Shown here: positions 25,220 through 34,788 of the stretch, piece by piece | Numbering within the stretch: the stretch's first letter is position 1 | How the letters are laid out: each line of letters starts with the position of its first letter | From: an uncultured Bariatricus sp. | GTDB lineage: Bacteria > Bacillota > Clostridia > Lachnospirales > Lachnospiraceae | NCBI GenBank assembly: GCA_934320645.1 | Contig: CAKRFP010000008.1 | Span: forward strand, 22,014 to 86,013 | Reading direction: 5' to 3' | DNA: 64,000 bases | Made by a program: the position numbers and the translations under genes | The notes under the pieces: model-generated | Database searches by the model: none | The model's input: the letters and a program-made list of their open reading frames with translations, nothing else | Told to the model about the DNA's origin: nothing

Positions 25220-26668
25220 ATGAGTAAAGAACAGCAGGCTCAGGCACAGCCACAGGTTGCGATTCCGCTTCCGAAGGCAAAGAAAAACTTGGTTCAGATC
25301 GGATGTATCTGCATGATGCTTTCCGTAGCAATGTATGGACTGGTATTTGCAACGTTAACAGCACCTATCCTTAAAAACGTTGATGCGATGGGATATGTAG
25401 GACTCTTCTCTACCGTAGGTGCGATCGGTGTATCGATCATGACTCCGATCGGAGGAAAATTAGGTGACCTTATTGGTAGAAGAAACATTGTAGTGATTCC
25501 TGGAATTATCTGTGCAGTTGCAGGTTTTGGATTTGCATTTGTCAGATCTCTGATTCCACTGATGATCCTCAGACTGGTTGTCAGCCTTGCGCAGGGCGCA
25601 TTTACAGCAGCTCCTTACATTATCGCAGGACTTATCAATGAAAGAAAAGATGTACCAAAAGCTATGGGTATGCTCGCAACAGCAATTGCTGTAGGTGGAT
25701 TTGGCGGAAGTATCATCGCTGGTATCTTAACAGATATGGGAATGCTTACAGTTGCAATCATTATGCCGGCAATTCCGCTGATCATTGGTATTGTCCTGAT
25801 CGGAATGAATATGCCGAATCAGAAAAGAAAAGGAAAAGTTACGATTGATGTTCCAGGTATGATCGCACTGATTATTGCACTTTGCGGTATCCTTCTTGCA
25901 CTGAACTTTGGATCATCTGTAGGATGGACAAGTCCGGCAATCATTGCTGGATTCGTAATCGGTATCATCGCTCTTGTTGCACTTGTTAAGATTGAAAACA
26001 AAGCAAGTGAACCGCTGATCCCGATGAAATTATTTAAGAACAAGAATTACACAGTTCTTCTTATTGTCGGATTTATCTGCTATTTCTATCAGAACGCTAT
26101 GAACGTATATGCACCGATCGGCGCAATGCAGGTAATGGGAGCACCTACAAGTGCCGCAGGAGCTCTTCAGATGCCACGTACAATTATTACTATTATTCTT
26201 CCGACCATCGCGGGCGCCTGGGTTGGAAAGAAAGTAGCCAATGCATGGAAAGCTATGGTAATTGCTACTGGTTTGGTAGCTATTCCGATGGCAGTGATGG
26301 GAGCAATGACAAATTCAGGTGCTTCAATCGTGATTTACTTCGTAGCTTTGGCGATTACAGGTATTGCAGAGAGTTTTCGTGCCGTATCTATTACACCTAC
26401 AGCACAGGGTATGTTAGCTCCGGAAGATATGGGAGTTGGAACTTCACTTGTAAACTTTGCAAACTCTCTTGCAGGAACAATTGCAGCAGCAGTATTTGCA
26501 GTAGCATATAACGCAAGTACGGCAGCAGATCCTACAAACGTAGCTTTAATTCAAAGTGGTGTTAAATCAGTATTCTGGACAGCAGCAGTTGTATTAACAA
26601 TCGGACTTCTCCTGGTATTCTTCATCGTAAAACCACAGATGAGCAAGAAGGCAGAAGAAAGCAAATAG
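25220..26668 (+). CDS. Major facilitator superfamily transporter
   Basis: A 482-residue membrane protein with about 14 helices. The loop 2-3 MFS motif appears as GGKLGDLIGRRN. Both ends are hydrophilic (Gln/Ala-rich N-terminus, Lys/Glu-rich C-terminus) and likely cytoplasmic. The size and helix count fit the DHA2-like drug:H+ antiporter branch, but pairing with an M20 amidohydrolase argues for a metabolite substrate. Transcribed from the upstream TATTCTGTAA-flanked promoter. Confidence 0.85.
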   Translation: MSKEQQAQAQPQVAIPLPKAKKNLVQIGCICMMLSVAMYGLVFATLTAPILKNVDAMGYVGLFSTVGAIGVSIMTPIGGKLGDLIGRRNIVVIPGIICAVAGFGFAFVRSLIPLMILRLVVSLAQGAFTAAPYIIAGLINERKDVPKAMGMLATAIAVGGFGGSIIAGILTDMGMLTVAIIMPAIPLIIGIVLIGMNMPNQKRKGKVTIDVPGMIALIIALCGILLALNFGSSVGWTSPAIIAGFVIGIIALVALVKIENKASEPLIPMKLFKNKNYTVLLIVGFICYFYQNAMNVYAPIGAMQVMGAPTSAAGALQMPRTIITIILPTIAGAWVGKKVANAWKAMVIATGLVAIPMAVMGAMTNSGASIVIYFVALAITGIAESFRAVSITPTAQGMLAPEDMGVGTSLVNFANSLAGTIAAAVFAVAYNASTAADPTNVALIQSGVKSVFWTAAVVLTIGLLLVFFIVKPQMSKKAEESK

Positions 26669-26691
26669 AATATTTGAACATGTGAATAAGA

Positions 26692-26730
26692 AGCCGGGGC
26701 GGATGTGAAAAAGCATCTGCCCCGGTTGTT
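26692..26730 (+). terminator. Terminator after the MFS gene
   Basis: GC-rich stem GCCGGGGCGGATG/CATCTGCCCCGGT (26693-26705 with 26714-26726, one G-T pair) followed by TGTTGTT. The T run is weak but the stem is very stable. Confidence 0.75.
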
Positions 26731-26939
26731 ATCTGGAGAAGTCTTTTATAGATCTGCCGGATACAGGGATGAGAATGGAAATGACATATGTTTCAGGTAA
26801 ATGCAGATTGCATTTCAGAAAATCAAGAGTATAATAAGAAATAGTGAAAAGAAGAAAGGCAGACATATATCTGTCTTTTTATAATTATAGAGACAATTTT
26901 AAAGATATAAGAAATAATATGATTTACCGGAGGAAAAGA

Positions 26940-27761
26940 ATGCTTGGAAACTATCTGGATGAAGTACGAAAAAAAGCACCACTGATACACAATATCACCA
27001 ATTATGTGACGATCAATGATGTGGCAAATATGGTTCTTGCCTGCGGTGCAAGTCCGATTATGTCAGATGAGCCGACTGATATTGAAGAGATCACATCCAT
27101 CTGTCAGGGACTGAATATCAATATGGGAATGCTGAATCCGCGTAAGATTGAAAGCATGCAAAAAGCAGGAAAGAAATCCAATGAACTGTATCATAAAGTA
27201 CTGTTAGATCCGGTTGGAGCAGGATCGAGTTCGTTCCGAACAGAGGCGGCACTGAATCTGATACGTGATATTCAGTTTGATGTGATCCGGGGAAATATTT
27301 CTGAGATCAAGACCTTAGCAGCAGGACATGGTACAACGAGTGGTGTGGATGCAGACGAGGCAGATACACTGACGGAGCAGAATCTGGAGAAAATGATTCC
27401 GTTTATAAAGGATTTTTCCAGAAGGACAGGTTCCGTGATTGCTGTGACTGGAGGAATAGACCTTGTAAGTGATGCAAAGAGGTGCTTTGTGATCCGGAAC
27501 GGTCGTCCGGAGATGGGACGGATCACCGGAACCGGGTGTCAGCTTTCCGGGATGATGACGGCATTCCTTGCGGCGAATCCGGAGAATAATCTGGAAGCAG
27601 CGGCAGCAGCGGTCTGTGCCATGGGGCTTGCCGGTGAGACTGGCTGGAAATATATGCAGCCGGGAGATGGAAACGCAACCTACCGTAATCGGATCATCGA
27701 TGCGATTTATAATATGGAAGGAAAAGAATTGGAAGAAGGTGCAAAATATGAGATTAGATAA
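26940..27761 (+). CDS. thiM: Hydroxyethylthiazole kinase
   Basis: A 273-residue ribokinase-like kinase that phosphorylates the thiazole alcohol for thiamine salvage. Recognisable segments are PLIHNITNYVTINDVANM, GASPIMSDEP, LLDPVGAGSS, VIRGNISEI and the anion-hole motif GTGCQLSG. The start at 26940 follows CGGAGGAAAAGA; the frame is open further upstream but without similarity. The 209-base space before it lacks a TPP riboswitch. It contains only a small hairpin with a T run (about 26857-26880). First gene of a thiM-thiE-aldolase operon. Confidence 0.94.
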   Translation: MLGNYLDEVRKKAPLIHNITNYVTINDVANMVLACGASPIMSDEPTDIEEITSICQGLNINMGMLNPRKIESMQKAGKKSNELYHKVLLDPVGAGSSSFRTEAALNLIRDIQFDVIRGNISEIKTLAAGHGTTSGVDADEADTLTEQNLEKMIPFIKDFSRRTGSVIAVTGGIDLVSDAKRCFVIRNGRPEMGRITGTGCQLSGMMTAFLAANPENNLEAAAAAVCAMGLAGETGWKYMQPGDGNATYRNRIIDAIYNMEGKELEEGAKYEIR

Positions 27762-28386
27762 GAAAGATATGGTTCTGTATGCGGTAACAGACCGCCACTG
27801 GCTGAATGGAGAAAGCCTGTACAGCCAGGTGGAAAAAGCGCTGAAAGGTGGGGCTACATTTATCCAGCTCAGGGAAAAAAATCTGGGTGAGGAAGAGTTC
27901 CTGGAAGAAGCAAAAGAGATTGCCAGACTCTGTAAATCCTATCATGTACCATTTGTGATCAATGACAATGTTGAGATTGCAAAGAAGGCAGATGCCGATG
28001 GTGTGCATGTGGGGCAGAGCGATATGGAAGCTCTTGATGTGCGGAAAACACTGGGCGAGGACAAGATCATCGGTGTTACGGCAAAGACGGTCGAGCAGGC
28101 GCTAAAGGCGCAGGCACATGGAGCCGATTATCTGGGAGTCGGTGCAGTCTTTGGCACGACATCAAAGGCAGATGCAACAAAGCTGGATCATAAGGTTTTA
28201 AAGGAAATCTGCGAGACGGTGGACATTCCGGTTGTGGCAATTGGGGGAATCACGGGAGAGAATGTGACAGAGCTTGCCGGAAACGGAATCTGCGGAGTTG
28301 CCGTGATCAGTGCAGTTTTCGGACAGCCGGATATTGAGCAGGCTACAAAAGAATTAAAAGAGAAAGTAGAGGGTATGTTGAAATGA
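27748..28386 (+). CDS. thiE: Thiamine-phosphate synthase
   Basis: A 212-residue TIM barrel coupling thiazole phosphate with the hydroxymethylpyrimidine pyrophosphate to thiamine phosphate. Motifs: YAVTDRHWL, GGATFIQLREK, FVINDNVEIA, ADGVHVGQSD, and the pyrophosphate loops GAVFGTTSK and VVAIGGITGEN. The ATG lies inside the end of thiM (14-base overlap), giving coupled translation. Together with thiM it indicates thiazole salvage; thiD is not in the window. Confidence 0.95.
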   Translation: MRLDKKDMVLYAVTDRHWLNGESLYSQVEKALKGGATFIQLREKNLGEEEFLEEAKEIARLCKSYHVPFVINDNVEIAKKADADGVHVGQSDMEALDVRKTLGEDKIIGVTAKTVEQALKAQAHGADYLGVGAVFGTTSKADATKLDHKVLKEICETVDIPVVAIGGITGENVTELAGNGICGVAVISAVFGQPDIEQATKELKEKVEGMLK

Positions 28387-29408
28387 TTTTGTTTACTAGC
28401 GATTACACAGAAGGGGCACATCCGAGAATTATCGAGAAGCTTGCCGAGACCAATATGGAGCAGACAGTAGGATATGGGGAAGATCCATACTGTGAAGCTG
28501 CAAGAGAAGCCATCAAAAAAGTATGCGATGCACCAGATGCAGATGTGCATTTTCTGGTGGGAGGTACACAGACGAACTTTACGGTAATTTCTTCTATTTT
28601 ACGCCCGTTCCAGGGAGTGATCTGTGCAGATAGCGGACATATCAATGTCCATGAGACAGGAGCAGTGGAAGCGACTGGTCATAAGGTTCTGGCACTTCCT
28701 TCAAAGGAAGGAAAAATCACAGGACAGCAGATCAAGGAATATTACGACCTGCACTGGAGTGATGAGTCTCGTGAACATATTGTACAGCCAAAGATGGTTT
28801 ATATTTCACATCCGACAGAGGTAGGAACATTGTATACAAAAGCAGAGCTTGAAGATATTTCTTCTATTTGTAAGGAATGTGGACTTTATCTTTTCCTGGA
28901 TGGGGCAAGAATGGGTTATGGGCTGATGGCACCTGGGACAGATGTGACACTTCCGGATATTGCAAAATGCTGTGATGTATTTTACATCGGTGGAACCAAG
29001 GTTGGTGCATTATTTGGAGAGGCTGTAGTGATCATAAATCCATGTCTAAAGCAAGATTTTCGTTACTGTATTAAACAAAAAGGTGGAATGCTTGCAAAAG
29101 GAAGACTGCTTGGCGTTCAGTTCCTGGAGCTTTTTAAAGATGGTCTTTATTTTGAAATCTCCAAACATGCGATTGATATGGCAATGCTTTTGAAAGACGG
29201 ACTGAAAGAAAAAGGATATGAATTCTTCATGGACAGCAATACCAACCAGCAGTTTATTATTATGAAAGATACGAAATTGCAGGAAATCCGTCAAAAATAT
29301 GGTGTAACATACCAACAGAGATACGATGAAACCCACAGTGTTATCCGATTATGCACTTCATGGGCAACAAAAGAGGAAAATGTGAAGGCATTCCTGCAAG
29401 ATATGTAA
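28383..29408 (+). CDS. ltaE: Threonine aldolase-family PLP lyase
   Basis: A 341-residue fold-type I PLP enzyme of the beta-eliminating lyase/low-specificity L-threonine aldolase family, splitting threonine (or allo-threonine) into glycine and acetaldehyde. Segments: FLVGGTQTNFTV, HETGAVEATGHKV, FLDGARMGYGL and the PLP lysine in YIGGTKVGALFGEA. It overlaps thiE by 4 bases, so it is translated from the thiamine operon; the metabolic reason is unclear (glycine supply is one guess). Start ATG 28383. Confidence 0.85.
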   Translation: MILFTSDYTEGAHPRIIEKLAETNMEQTVGYGEDPYCEAAREAIKKVCDAPDADVHFLVGGTQTNFTVISSILRPFQGVICADSGHINVHETGAVEATGHKVLALPSKEGKITGQQIKEYYDLHWSDESREHIVQPKMVYISHPTEVGTLYTKAELEDISSICKECGLYLFLDGARMGYGLMAPGTDVTLPDIAKCCDVFYIGGTKVGALFGEAVVIINPCLKQDFRYCIKQKGGMLAKGRLLGVQFLELFKDGLYFEISKHAIDMAMLLKDGLKEKGYEFFMDSNTNQQFIIMKDTKLQEIRQKYGVTYQQRYDETHSVIRLCTSWATKEENVKAFLQDM

Positions 29409-29660
29409 TTGCTGTTTGATTCGTCATAAATTAGAAGAAAAGCTATATAAAGAATAGATATTGTGAAAGAAGAGGACTTTTTTACCTGGAAAGGGGTAGA
29501 AGAGCCCTTTTTCGTATAATAAGAAATCCCGGAGGAACTTCCTGTTATATAAAAGGCACTACATGTCTGAGATGTGCACTCGCGTGAAGAAAAATGATTA
29601 GGCATATAATTATTTGTTTGTAAAAAATATGATAAAAATATAAATTATTGAGAATAAATA
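29409..29660 (+). other. Intergenic stretch, weak terminator only
   Basis: No gene seen on either strand. A six-bp stem AAAGGG/CCCTTT (29490-29495 with 29505-29510) followed by TT is a weak terminator candidate for the thiM operon. Confidence 0.45.
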
Positions 29661-29722
29661 TTGACTTATATAGAAAACACGACTAGAATAACGATTAGAC
29701 ATCTAATGAATAGACATCTAAT
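29661..29722 (+). promoter_or_regulatory. marR promoter with two tandem palindromic operators
   Basis: TTGACT (29661-29666), 17-bp spacer, TAGAAT (29684-29689). Covering the expected start point are ATTAGACATCTAAT (29694-29707; arms ATTAGA/TCTAAT are a perfect inverted repeat) and a second near copy, AATAGACATCTAAT (29709-29722), 15 bp further. The placement is classic for autorepression by the MarR protein encoded next. Confidence 0.85.
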
Positions 29723-29743
29723 TAAATTGTAATAGGAGGTGAA

Positions 29744-30247
29744 ATGGTGAAGTCGGGAAAATTTAAATATGAAGACTTCTCAAGAGAGAACATGCCGGTA
29801 CAGCTTTTGCTTGCACAGGTGGGGCATATGTATAAATGGTATGTAGGAAAACTGATGAAAGATACGCAGATGAAGCCGGGACAGGCAGGAATTCTGGTAA
29901 TTTTGCAGATGATAGGACCAATGTCCCAGAGAGAGCTTGCTGACCGGATCCATATTACGCCACCATCTGTGAATGTAGCTGTCCAAAAGCTGGAGAAGCT
30001 CGGATATGTGCGCAAAGAGCAGGACGAGAAAGACCAGCGCATGACGAAGATCCATCTTACAGATTGTGGAGAGAAAACGATTGAAAACATGCATGATATT
30101 ATTCAAAGGACGGAAGATACTCTTCTTAAGAATATGAGCACAGAAGAAAAAATACTGTGCCGAAGACTTCTATTGCAGATGAGTGACAATCTTTTTCAAG
30201 AAAAGGCCTTCAGAGAAATGCCTTGTAAAAGTCCATTTGAACAATAA
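29744..30247 (+). CDS. MarR-family transcriptional repressor
   Basis: A 167-residue winged-helix protein: GQAGILVILQMIGPMSQRELA leads into the recognition helix PSVNVAVQKLEKLGYV and the wing RKEQDEKDQRMTKIHLT (typical D-x-R-D/M wing). MarR proteins are dimers released from DNA by small phenolic or drug ligands. AGGAGG lies before the ATG. It is the first gene of an operon with two ABC exporter subunits 32 bases downstream, so it probably senses the exported compound. Confidence 0.9.
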   Translation: MVKSGKFKYEDFSRENMPVQLLLAQVGHMYKWYVGKLMKDTQMKPGQAGILVILQMIGPMSQRELADRIHITPPSVNVAVQKLEKLGYVRKEQDEKDQRMTKIHLTDCGEKTIENMHDIIQRTEDTLLKNMSTEEKILCRRLLLQMSDNLFQEKAFREMPCKSPFEQ

Positions 30248-30279
30248 AAATAATTATTAAGAAAGGAAATAATTGCTAT

Positions 30280-32673
30280 ATGAAAAAATTATTTAAGCAT
30301 CTGAAGCCATATGCAGCAACTATAGCAGTGATCGTTATGGTTTTGATCGTTCAGGCATACTGCGATCTGTCATTGCCTTCTTATACTTCAGACATCGTCA
30401 ATGTCGGAATCCAGCAGGGAGGAATCGACGAGGATATTCCGGATGCAATTGCAGAAAAAGAGATGGATAAGTTGCTTCTTTTTGTTTCAGAAAAAGATCA
30501 GCAGACGGTGCTGGATGCCTATGAGAAGAAAGAATCCGGCACTGGTTATGATTATGATGGCGCTGTATACATTTTGAAAGATTCTGTGAAGAAGGATGAA
30601 GACAAATCCGGAAAGATCTTTGATATTCTCGGAAAACCAATGCTTCTGACTTATGGATTTGAATCTGGAAGTGATACAACGAAGAAGATGGAAGAATCCA
30701 TGAAAGAAAATATGATTTCTTCTATAGAGGAACAGGCTGAAAAACAGGCAGAGAGTATGCAGTCCCAGATGACAGATGAGCAGAAAGAAGCACTTGCGGC
30801 AAATCCGGATCTTGCCAAGAAACAGCAGGATGAAATGCAGAAAAAGATTGATGAACAGGTGAAAAAGATCGAAAATGCAGATATCTTTGAGATCCTGAAC
30901 ATGATACCGGATGAACAGAGAGCAGACGTTATTGATAAGATTTCAGAAAAAATGGACGATATGCCGGATACCATGCTGGAACAGGCAGCAACTTCATTTA
31001 TTAAAGAAACCTACAGTGTTCTGGGTGTGAATACCGATAAGCTCCAGAACAGATATATTTTAACAACTGGCGGTAAGATGCTTGCCCTTGCATTTTTAGG
31101 AATGATTGTAAGTGTACTTGTCGGACTTCTTGCATCAAGAGTTGCGGCAAGTACAGGACGTGATCTGAGAGGAAAGGTATTCAAAAAAGTTGTTGGATTT
31201 TCCAATGCAGAATTTGACAAGTTCTCAACAGCATCGCTGATCACAAGAAGTACCAATGATATCCAGCAGATCCAGATGCTTGCAGTTATGCTTCTGAGAA
31301 TGGTTATGTATGCACCGATCATGGCAATCGGAGGAGTTTTCAAGGTTCTTCATACGAATGTCAGCATGTCATGGATCATCGTACTTGGGGTAATCCTGAT
31401 CGTGATGGTTGTTGCTGTATTATTTATTGTGGCAATACCAAAATTCAAGATTCTGCAGAACCTGGTTGACAGACTGAACCTTGTTACCCGTGAGATCCTT
31501 ACCGGACTTCCGGTTATCCGTGCATTCAGTACAGAAAAGCATGAAGAAGAACGATTTGATAAAGCGAACAGAGATCTGACAAGAACCAACTTATTCGTAA
31601 ACCGTGCCATGACATTTATGATGCCGATGATGATGCTGATCATGAACGGAATTACTATACTGATCGTATGGAGCGGCGCACATGGTGTCAATGACGGACA
31701 GATGCAGGTTGGAGATATGATGGCATTTATCCAGTATACAATGCAGATCATCATGTCCTTCCTTATGATCTGCATGGTTTCCATTATGCTTCCAAGAGCA
31801 GCCGTTGCAGCAGAACGTGTGGATGAGATCCTGACAAGCAGGACAGCGATCGAAGATCCGAAAACACCGGAAAAACTGGAAGAATCCAGAAAAGGCGAAG
31901 TAAAATTTGACCACGTATCCTTCCGTTATCCGGGAGCAGAAGAAGACGTACTTCATGATATCAGCTTTACAGCAAAACCGGGACAGACAACGGCGATCAT
32001 CGGAAGTACCGGTAGTGGTAAATCTACGATGATCAACCTGATTCCAAGATTCTATGATGTAACAGAAGGTACGATCACATTGGATGGAAAAGATATCCGC
32101 ACCATTTCACAGCATGATCTGCGGGATGAGCTTGGATACGTTCCACAGAAAGGTGTACTTTTCTCAGGAACAATTGAGTCCAATATTCTGTACGGCAATC
32201 CGGATGGTTCCGAAGCCGAGATGAAGAAAGCAGCGGAAATTGCACAGGCAACCGAATTTATCGAAGAAAAACATAAGAAATATAACAGCCCGATCGCGCA
32301 GGGAGGATCCAATGTATCCGGAGGTCAGAAGCAGCGTCTGTCCATTGCACGTGCGATCGCAAAAAATCCGAAGGTTTATATTTTTGACGACAGTTTTTCA
32401 GCACTGGATTATAAGACGGACGTGGCACTTCGTGCGGCGCTGAAAGAAAACACACAGGACAGCACAGTGATCATCGTAGCGCAGAGAATCAGTACGATCC
32501 TGCATGCAGAGCAGATCATTGTCCTGGATGATGGAAAAGTTGCAGGAATCGGAACGCATAAAGAACTTCTGAAATCCTGTGAGGCTTATTATCAGATTGC
32601 TTCATCCCAGCTTTCAGAAGCAGAGCTGGCAAGAGACTTGAATGATGAGACTGACGGAAAGGAGGAAGCATAG
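30280..32673 (+). CDS. ABC exporter subunit (permease-ATPase) with large loop insertion and degenerate catalytic site
   Basis: A 797-residue half-transporter. After the first membrane helix (about 12-35) there is an unusual roughly 220-residue hydrophilic segment rich in Glu, Lys, Gln and Met before the remaining helices (from about 262), probably outside the cell. The ATPase domain (about 545-780) has Walker A GSTGSGKST, signature VSGGQKQRLS and Walker B VYIFDDSFSALD, where the catalytic glutamate is aspartate. One such degenerate site is typical of heterodimeric exporters, so it should pair with the next gene product. Substrate unknown; drugs or peptides are likely. Confidence 0.9.
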   Translation: MKKLFKHLKPYAATIAVIVMVLIVQAYCDLSLPSYTSDIVNVGIQQGGIDEDIPDAIAEKEMDKLLLFVSEKDQQTVLDAYEKKESGTGYDYDGAVYILKDSVKKDEDKSGKIFDILGKPMLLTYGFESGSDTTKKMEESMKENMISSIEEQAEKQAESMQSQMTDEQKEALAANPDLAKKQQDEMQKKIDEQVKKIENADIFEILNMIPDEQRADVIDKISEKMDDMPDTMLEQAATSFIKETYSVLGVNTDKLQNRYILTTGGKMLALAFLGMIVSVLVGLLASRVAASTGRDLRGKVFKKVVGFSNAEFDKFSTASLITRSTNDIQQIQMLAVMLLRMVMYAPIMAIGGVFKVLHTNVSMSWIIVLGVILIVMVVAVLFIVAIPKFKILQNLVDRLNLVTREILTGLPVIRAFSTEKHEEERFDKANRDLTRTNLFVNRAMTFMMPMMMLIMNGITILIVWSGAHGVNDGQMQVGDMMAFIQYTMQIIMSFLMICMVSIMLPRAAVAAERVDEILTSRTAIEDPKTPEKLEESRKGEVKFDHVSFRYPGAEEDVLHDISFTAKPGQTTAIIGSTGSGKSTMINLIPRFYDVTEGTITLDGKDIRTISQHDLRDELGYVPQKGVLFSGTIESNILYGNPDGSEAEMKKAAEIAQATEFIEEKHKKYNSPIAQGGSNVSGGQKQRLSIARAIAKNPKVYIFDDSFSALDYKTDVALRAALKENTQDSTVIIVAQRISTILHAEQIIVLDDGKVAGIGTHKELLKSCEAYYQIASSQLSEAELARDLNDETDGKEEA

Positions 32674-32674
32674 T

Positions 32675-34522
32675 ATGAGTAATCAGCCAAGAAGAAGAGG
32701 ACCTATGGGCGGTGGACATGGAAGAATGGGAACCGGCGAAAAAGCAAAAGATTTCAAAGGTACTATGAAGAAACTTTTTACTTACCTTAGTGAATATAAA
32801 ATCGGTATTTTCTTTGTTATGATATTCGCAATCGAAAGTACAGTTTTCAATATTATTGGACCAAAGGTTCTCGGAAAAGCGACGACCGAAATTTTCAAAG
32901 GTCTGGTCGGAAAAGTATCCGGTGGCAGCGGAATTGATTTTACAAAGATTGGTAAAATCCTGTTAACTTTATTGTGTCTGTACGTGATCAGCGCATGTTT
33001 CTCCTTTATCCAGGGATATATCATGACAGGCGTATCACAGAAGCTGACCTATCGCATGCGAAAAGAAATTTCTGAAAAGATCAACCGTATGCCGATGAAT
33101 TATTTTGATACGACTACACACGGTGAGGTACTTTCCAGAGTAACCAATGACGTAGATACTCTGAGCCAGAGCCTGAACCAGAGTGCAACCCAGATGATCA
33201 CATCCGTGACAACAATCATCGGTGTACTGATCATGATGCTCAGTATCAGTCCGCTGATGACCGTGATCGCACTTCTGATCCTGCCGGTATCTATGGTACT
33301 GATTTCTGTAATCGTAAAACACTCACAGAAATACTTCAAAAGCCAGCAGGAATATCTGGGACATATCAATGGTCAGGTAGAAGAAGTATATGGCGGACAT
33401 AATATTGTCAAAGCATTCAATAAAGAAGAAGATGTGATCCGCGAATTTGATGAGACTAATGATATCCTGTTCCGTTCTGCATGGAAATCACAGTTCCTTT
33501 CCGGAATGATGATGCCAATCATGCAGTTTGTCGGAAACCTTGGATATGTAGGAGTTTCTATCTTAGGAGGTTACCTTGCAATCAAACAGACCATCGAAGT
33601 TGGAGATATCCAGTCATTTATCCAGTATGTAAGATCCTTTACACAGCCGATCCAGCAGGTTGCGCAGGTGGCAAATATGCTCCAGTCGACAGCCGCTGCA
33701 TCCGAGAGGGTATTTGAATTCCTGGACGAAAAAGAAGAAGACCAGTTTGCTGAAAATCCAGTATCTGTAGAAGGATTACAGGGAAATGTAGAATTTGAAC
33801 ACGTACACTTCGGATACAATCCGGAGCATATCATCATCAATGATTTCTCTGCAAAAGTAAAAGAAGGTCAGAAGATCGCCATCGTAGGACCGACAGGAGC
33901 CGGAAAGACAACCATGATCAAACTGCTGATGCGTTTTTATGATGTCAACAGCGGGGCAATCAAGATCGATGGACACAACATCAAAGACTTCAACCGGAGC
34001 GAACTCAGGCAGATGTTCGGAATGGTACTTCAGGATACCTGGCTGTTCAGCGGAAGCATCGAAGATAACATCAAATACGGAAAACTCGATGCCACCCACG
34101 AAGAAGTCGTAGCAGCAGCCAAAGCTGCCCACGTACATCGTTTCGTCCAGACTCTTCCAAGCGGATACAACATGATCCTCAACGAAGAAGCCAGCAACGT
34201 ATCCCAGGGTCAGAAACAGCTCCTCACGATCGCCAGAGCCATCCTGGCTGATCCAAAGATTCTGATCCTAGACGAAGCCACCAGCTCCGTAGACACCAGA
34301 ACCGAAGTCCAGATCCAGAAAGCCATGGATAACCTCATGAAAGGCAGAACCAGCTTCGTAATCGCCCACCGACTTTCAACCATCAGAGATGCAGATCTCA
34401 TATTGGTAATGAAAGACGGCGATATCATAGAGCAAGGGAACCATGAAGAATTACTTGAGAAGAATGGGTTTTATGCGGAATTGTATAATTCGCAGTTTGA
34501 AAACGCTACAAGCTGTGCATAA
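32675..34522 (+). CDS. ABC exporter subunit (permease-ATPase), partner with canonical catalytic site
   Basis: A 615-residue half-transporter with a Gly/Arg-rich N-terminus, six membrane helices (about 40-330) and an ATPase domain with Walker A GPTGAGKTT, Walker B ILILDEATSSVD with the catalytic Glu, and an altered signature VSQGQKQLL (SQGQ instead of SGGQ). Together with the upstream subunit this gives one working and one degenerate site, as in LmrCD/BmrCD-type exporters. The start at 32675 follows GGAGGAAGCATAGT; the adjacent stop of the upstream gene is one base away. Confidence 0.9.
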   Translation: MSNQPRRRGPMGGGHGRMGTGEKAKDFKGTMKKLFTYLSEYKIGIFFVMIFAIESTVFNIIGPKVLGKATTEIFKGLVGKVSGGSGIDFTKIGKILLTLLCLYVISACFSFIQGYIMTGVSQKLTYRMRKEISEKINRMPMNYFDTTTHGEVLSRVTNDVDTLSQSLNQSATQMITSVTTIIGVLIMMLSISPLMTVIALLILPVSMVLISVIVKHSQKYFKSQQEYLGHINGQVEEVYGGHNIVKAFNKEEDVIREFDETNDILFRSAWKSQFLSGMMMPIMQFVGNLGYVGVSILGGYLAIKQTIEVGDIQSFIQYVRSFTQPIQQVAQVANMLQSTAAASERVFEFLDEKEEDQFAENPVSVEGLQGNVEFEHVHFGYNPEHIIINDFSAKVKEGQKIAIVGPTGAGKTTMIKLLMRFYDVNSGAIKIDGHNIKDFNRSELRQMFGMVLQDTWLFSGSIEDNIKYGKLDATHEEVVAAAKAAHVHRFVQTLPSGYNMILNEEASNVSQGQKQLLTIARAILADPKILILDEATSSVDTRTEVQIQKAMDNLMKGRTSFVIAHRLSTIRDADLILVMKDGDIIEQGNHEELLEKNGFYAELYNSQFENATSCA

Positions 34523-34530
34523 AAATGGAA

Positions 34531-34572
34531 AGATGCCGAAAATCATGCTCGCATGATTTTCGGCATCTTTTT
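34531..34572 (+). terminator. Terminator of the marR-ABC exporter operon
   Basis: Long stem AAGATGCCGAAAATCATG/CATGATT-CGGCATCTT with a short CTCG loop (one bulge at most), followed by TTTTATTTTT. Confidence 0.9.
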
Positions 34573-34788
34573 ATTTTTATATAGAGCGCCAGCTCTCATT
34601 CGGATGATGCGACAGCATTAGCCGAATGCAGCACAGCGTATGTGTCGGGGCAAAAGAGTAGAGTGCATCATTCCACAAACTAATCAATCTCCAGCGGAAC
34701 AGGAGCTTCAGCTCCGCTTCCCGCGCCTGTCTTGCGTTCCCTAAATTTAATTCAATTATTTTCCAACATCTCTAGCAACGCCGAATTT

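Noticed and set aside
26731..26939. TPP riboswitch ahead of thiM
   Set aside because: The conserved CTGAGA and ACCTGATCTGG-type blocks are missing; only a small hairpin with a T run is seen.
29490..29512. Strong terminator after the threonine aldolase gene
   Set aside because: Only six pairs and a two-base T extension; listed only as a weak candidate.
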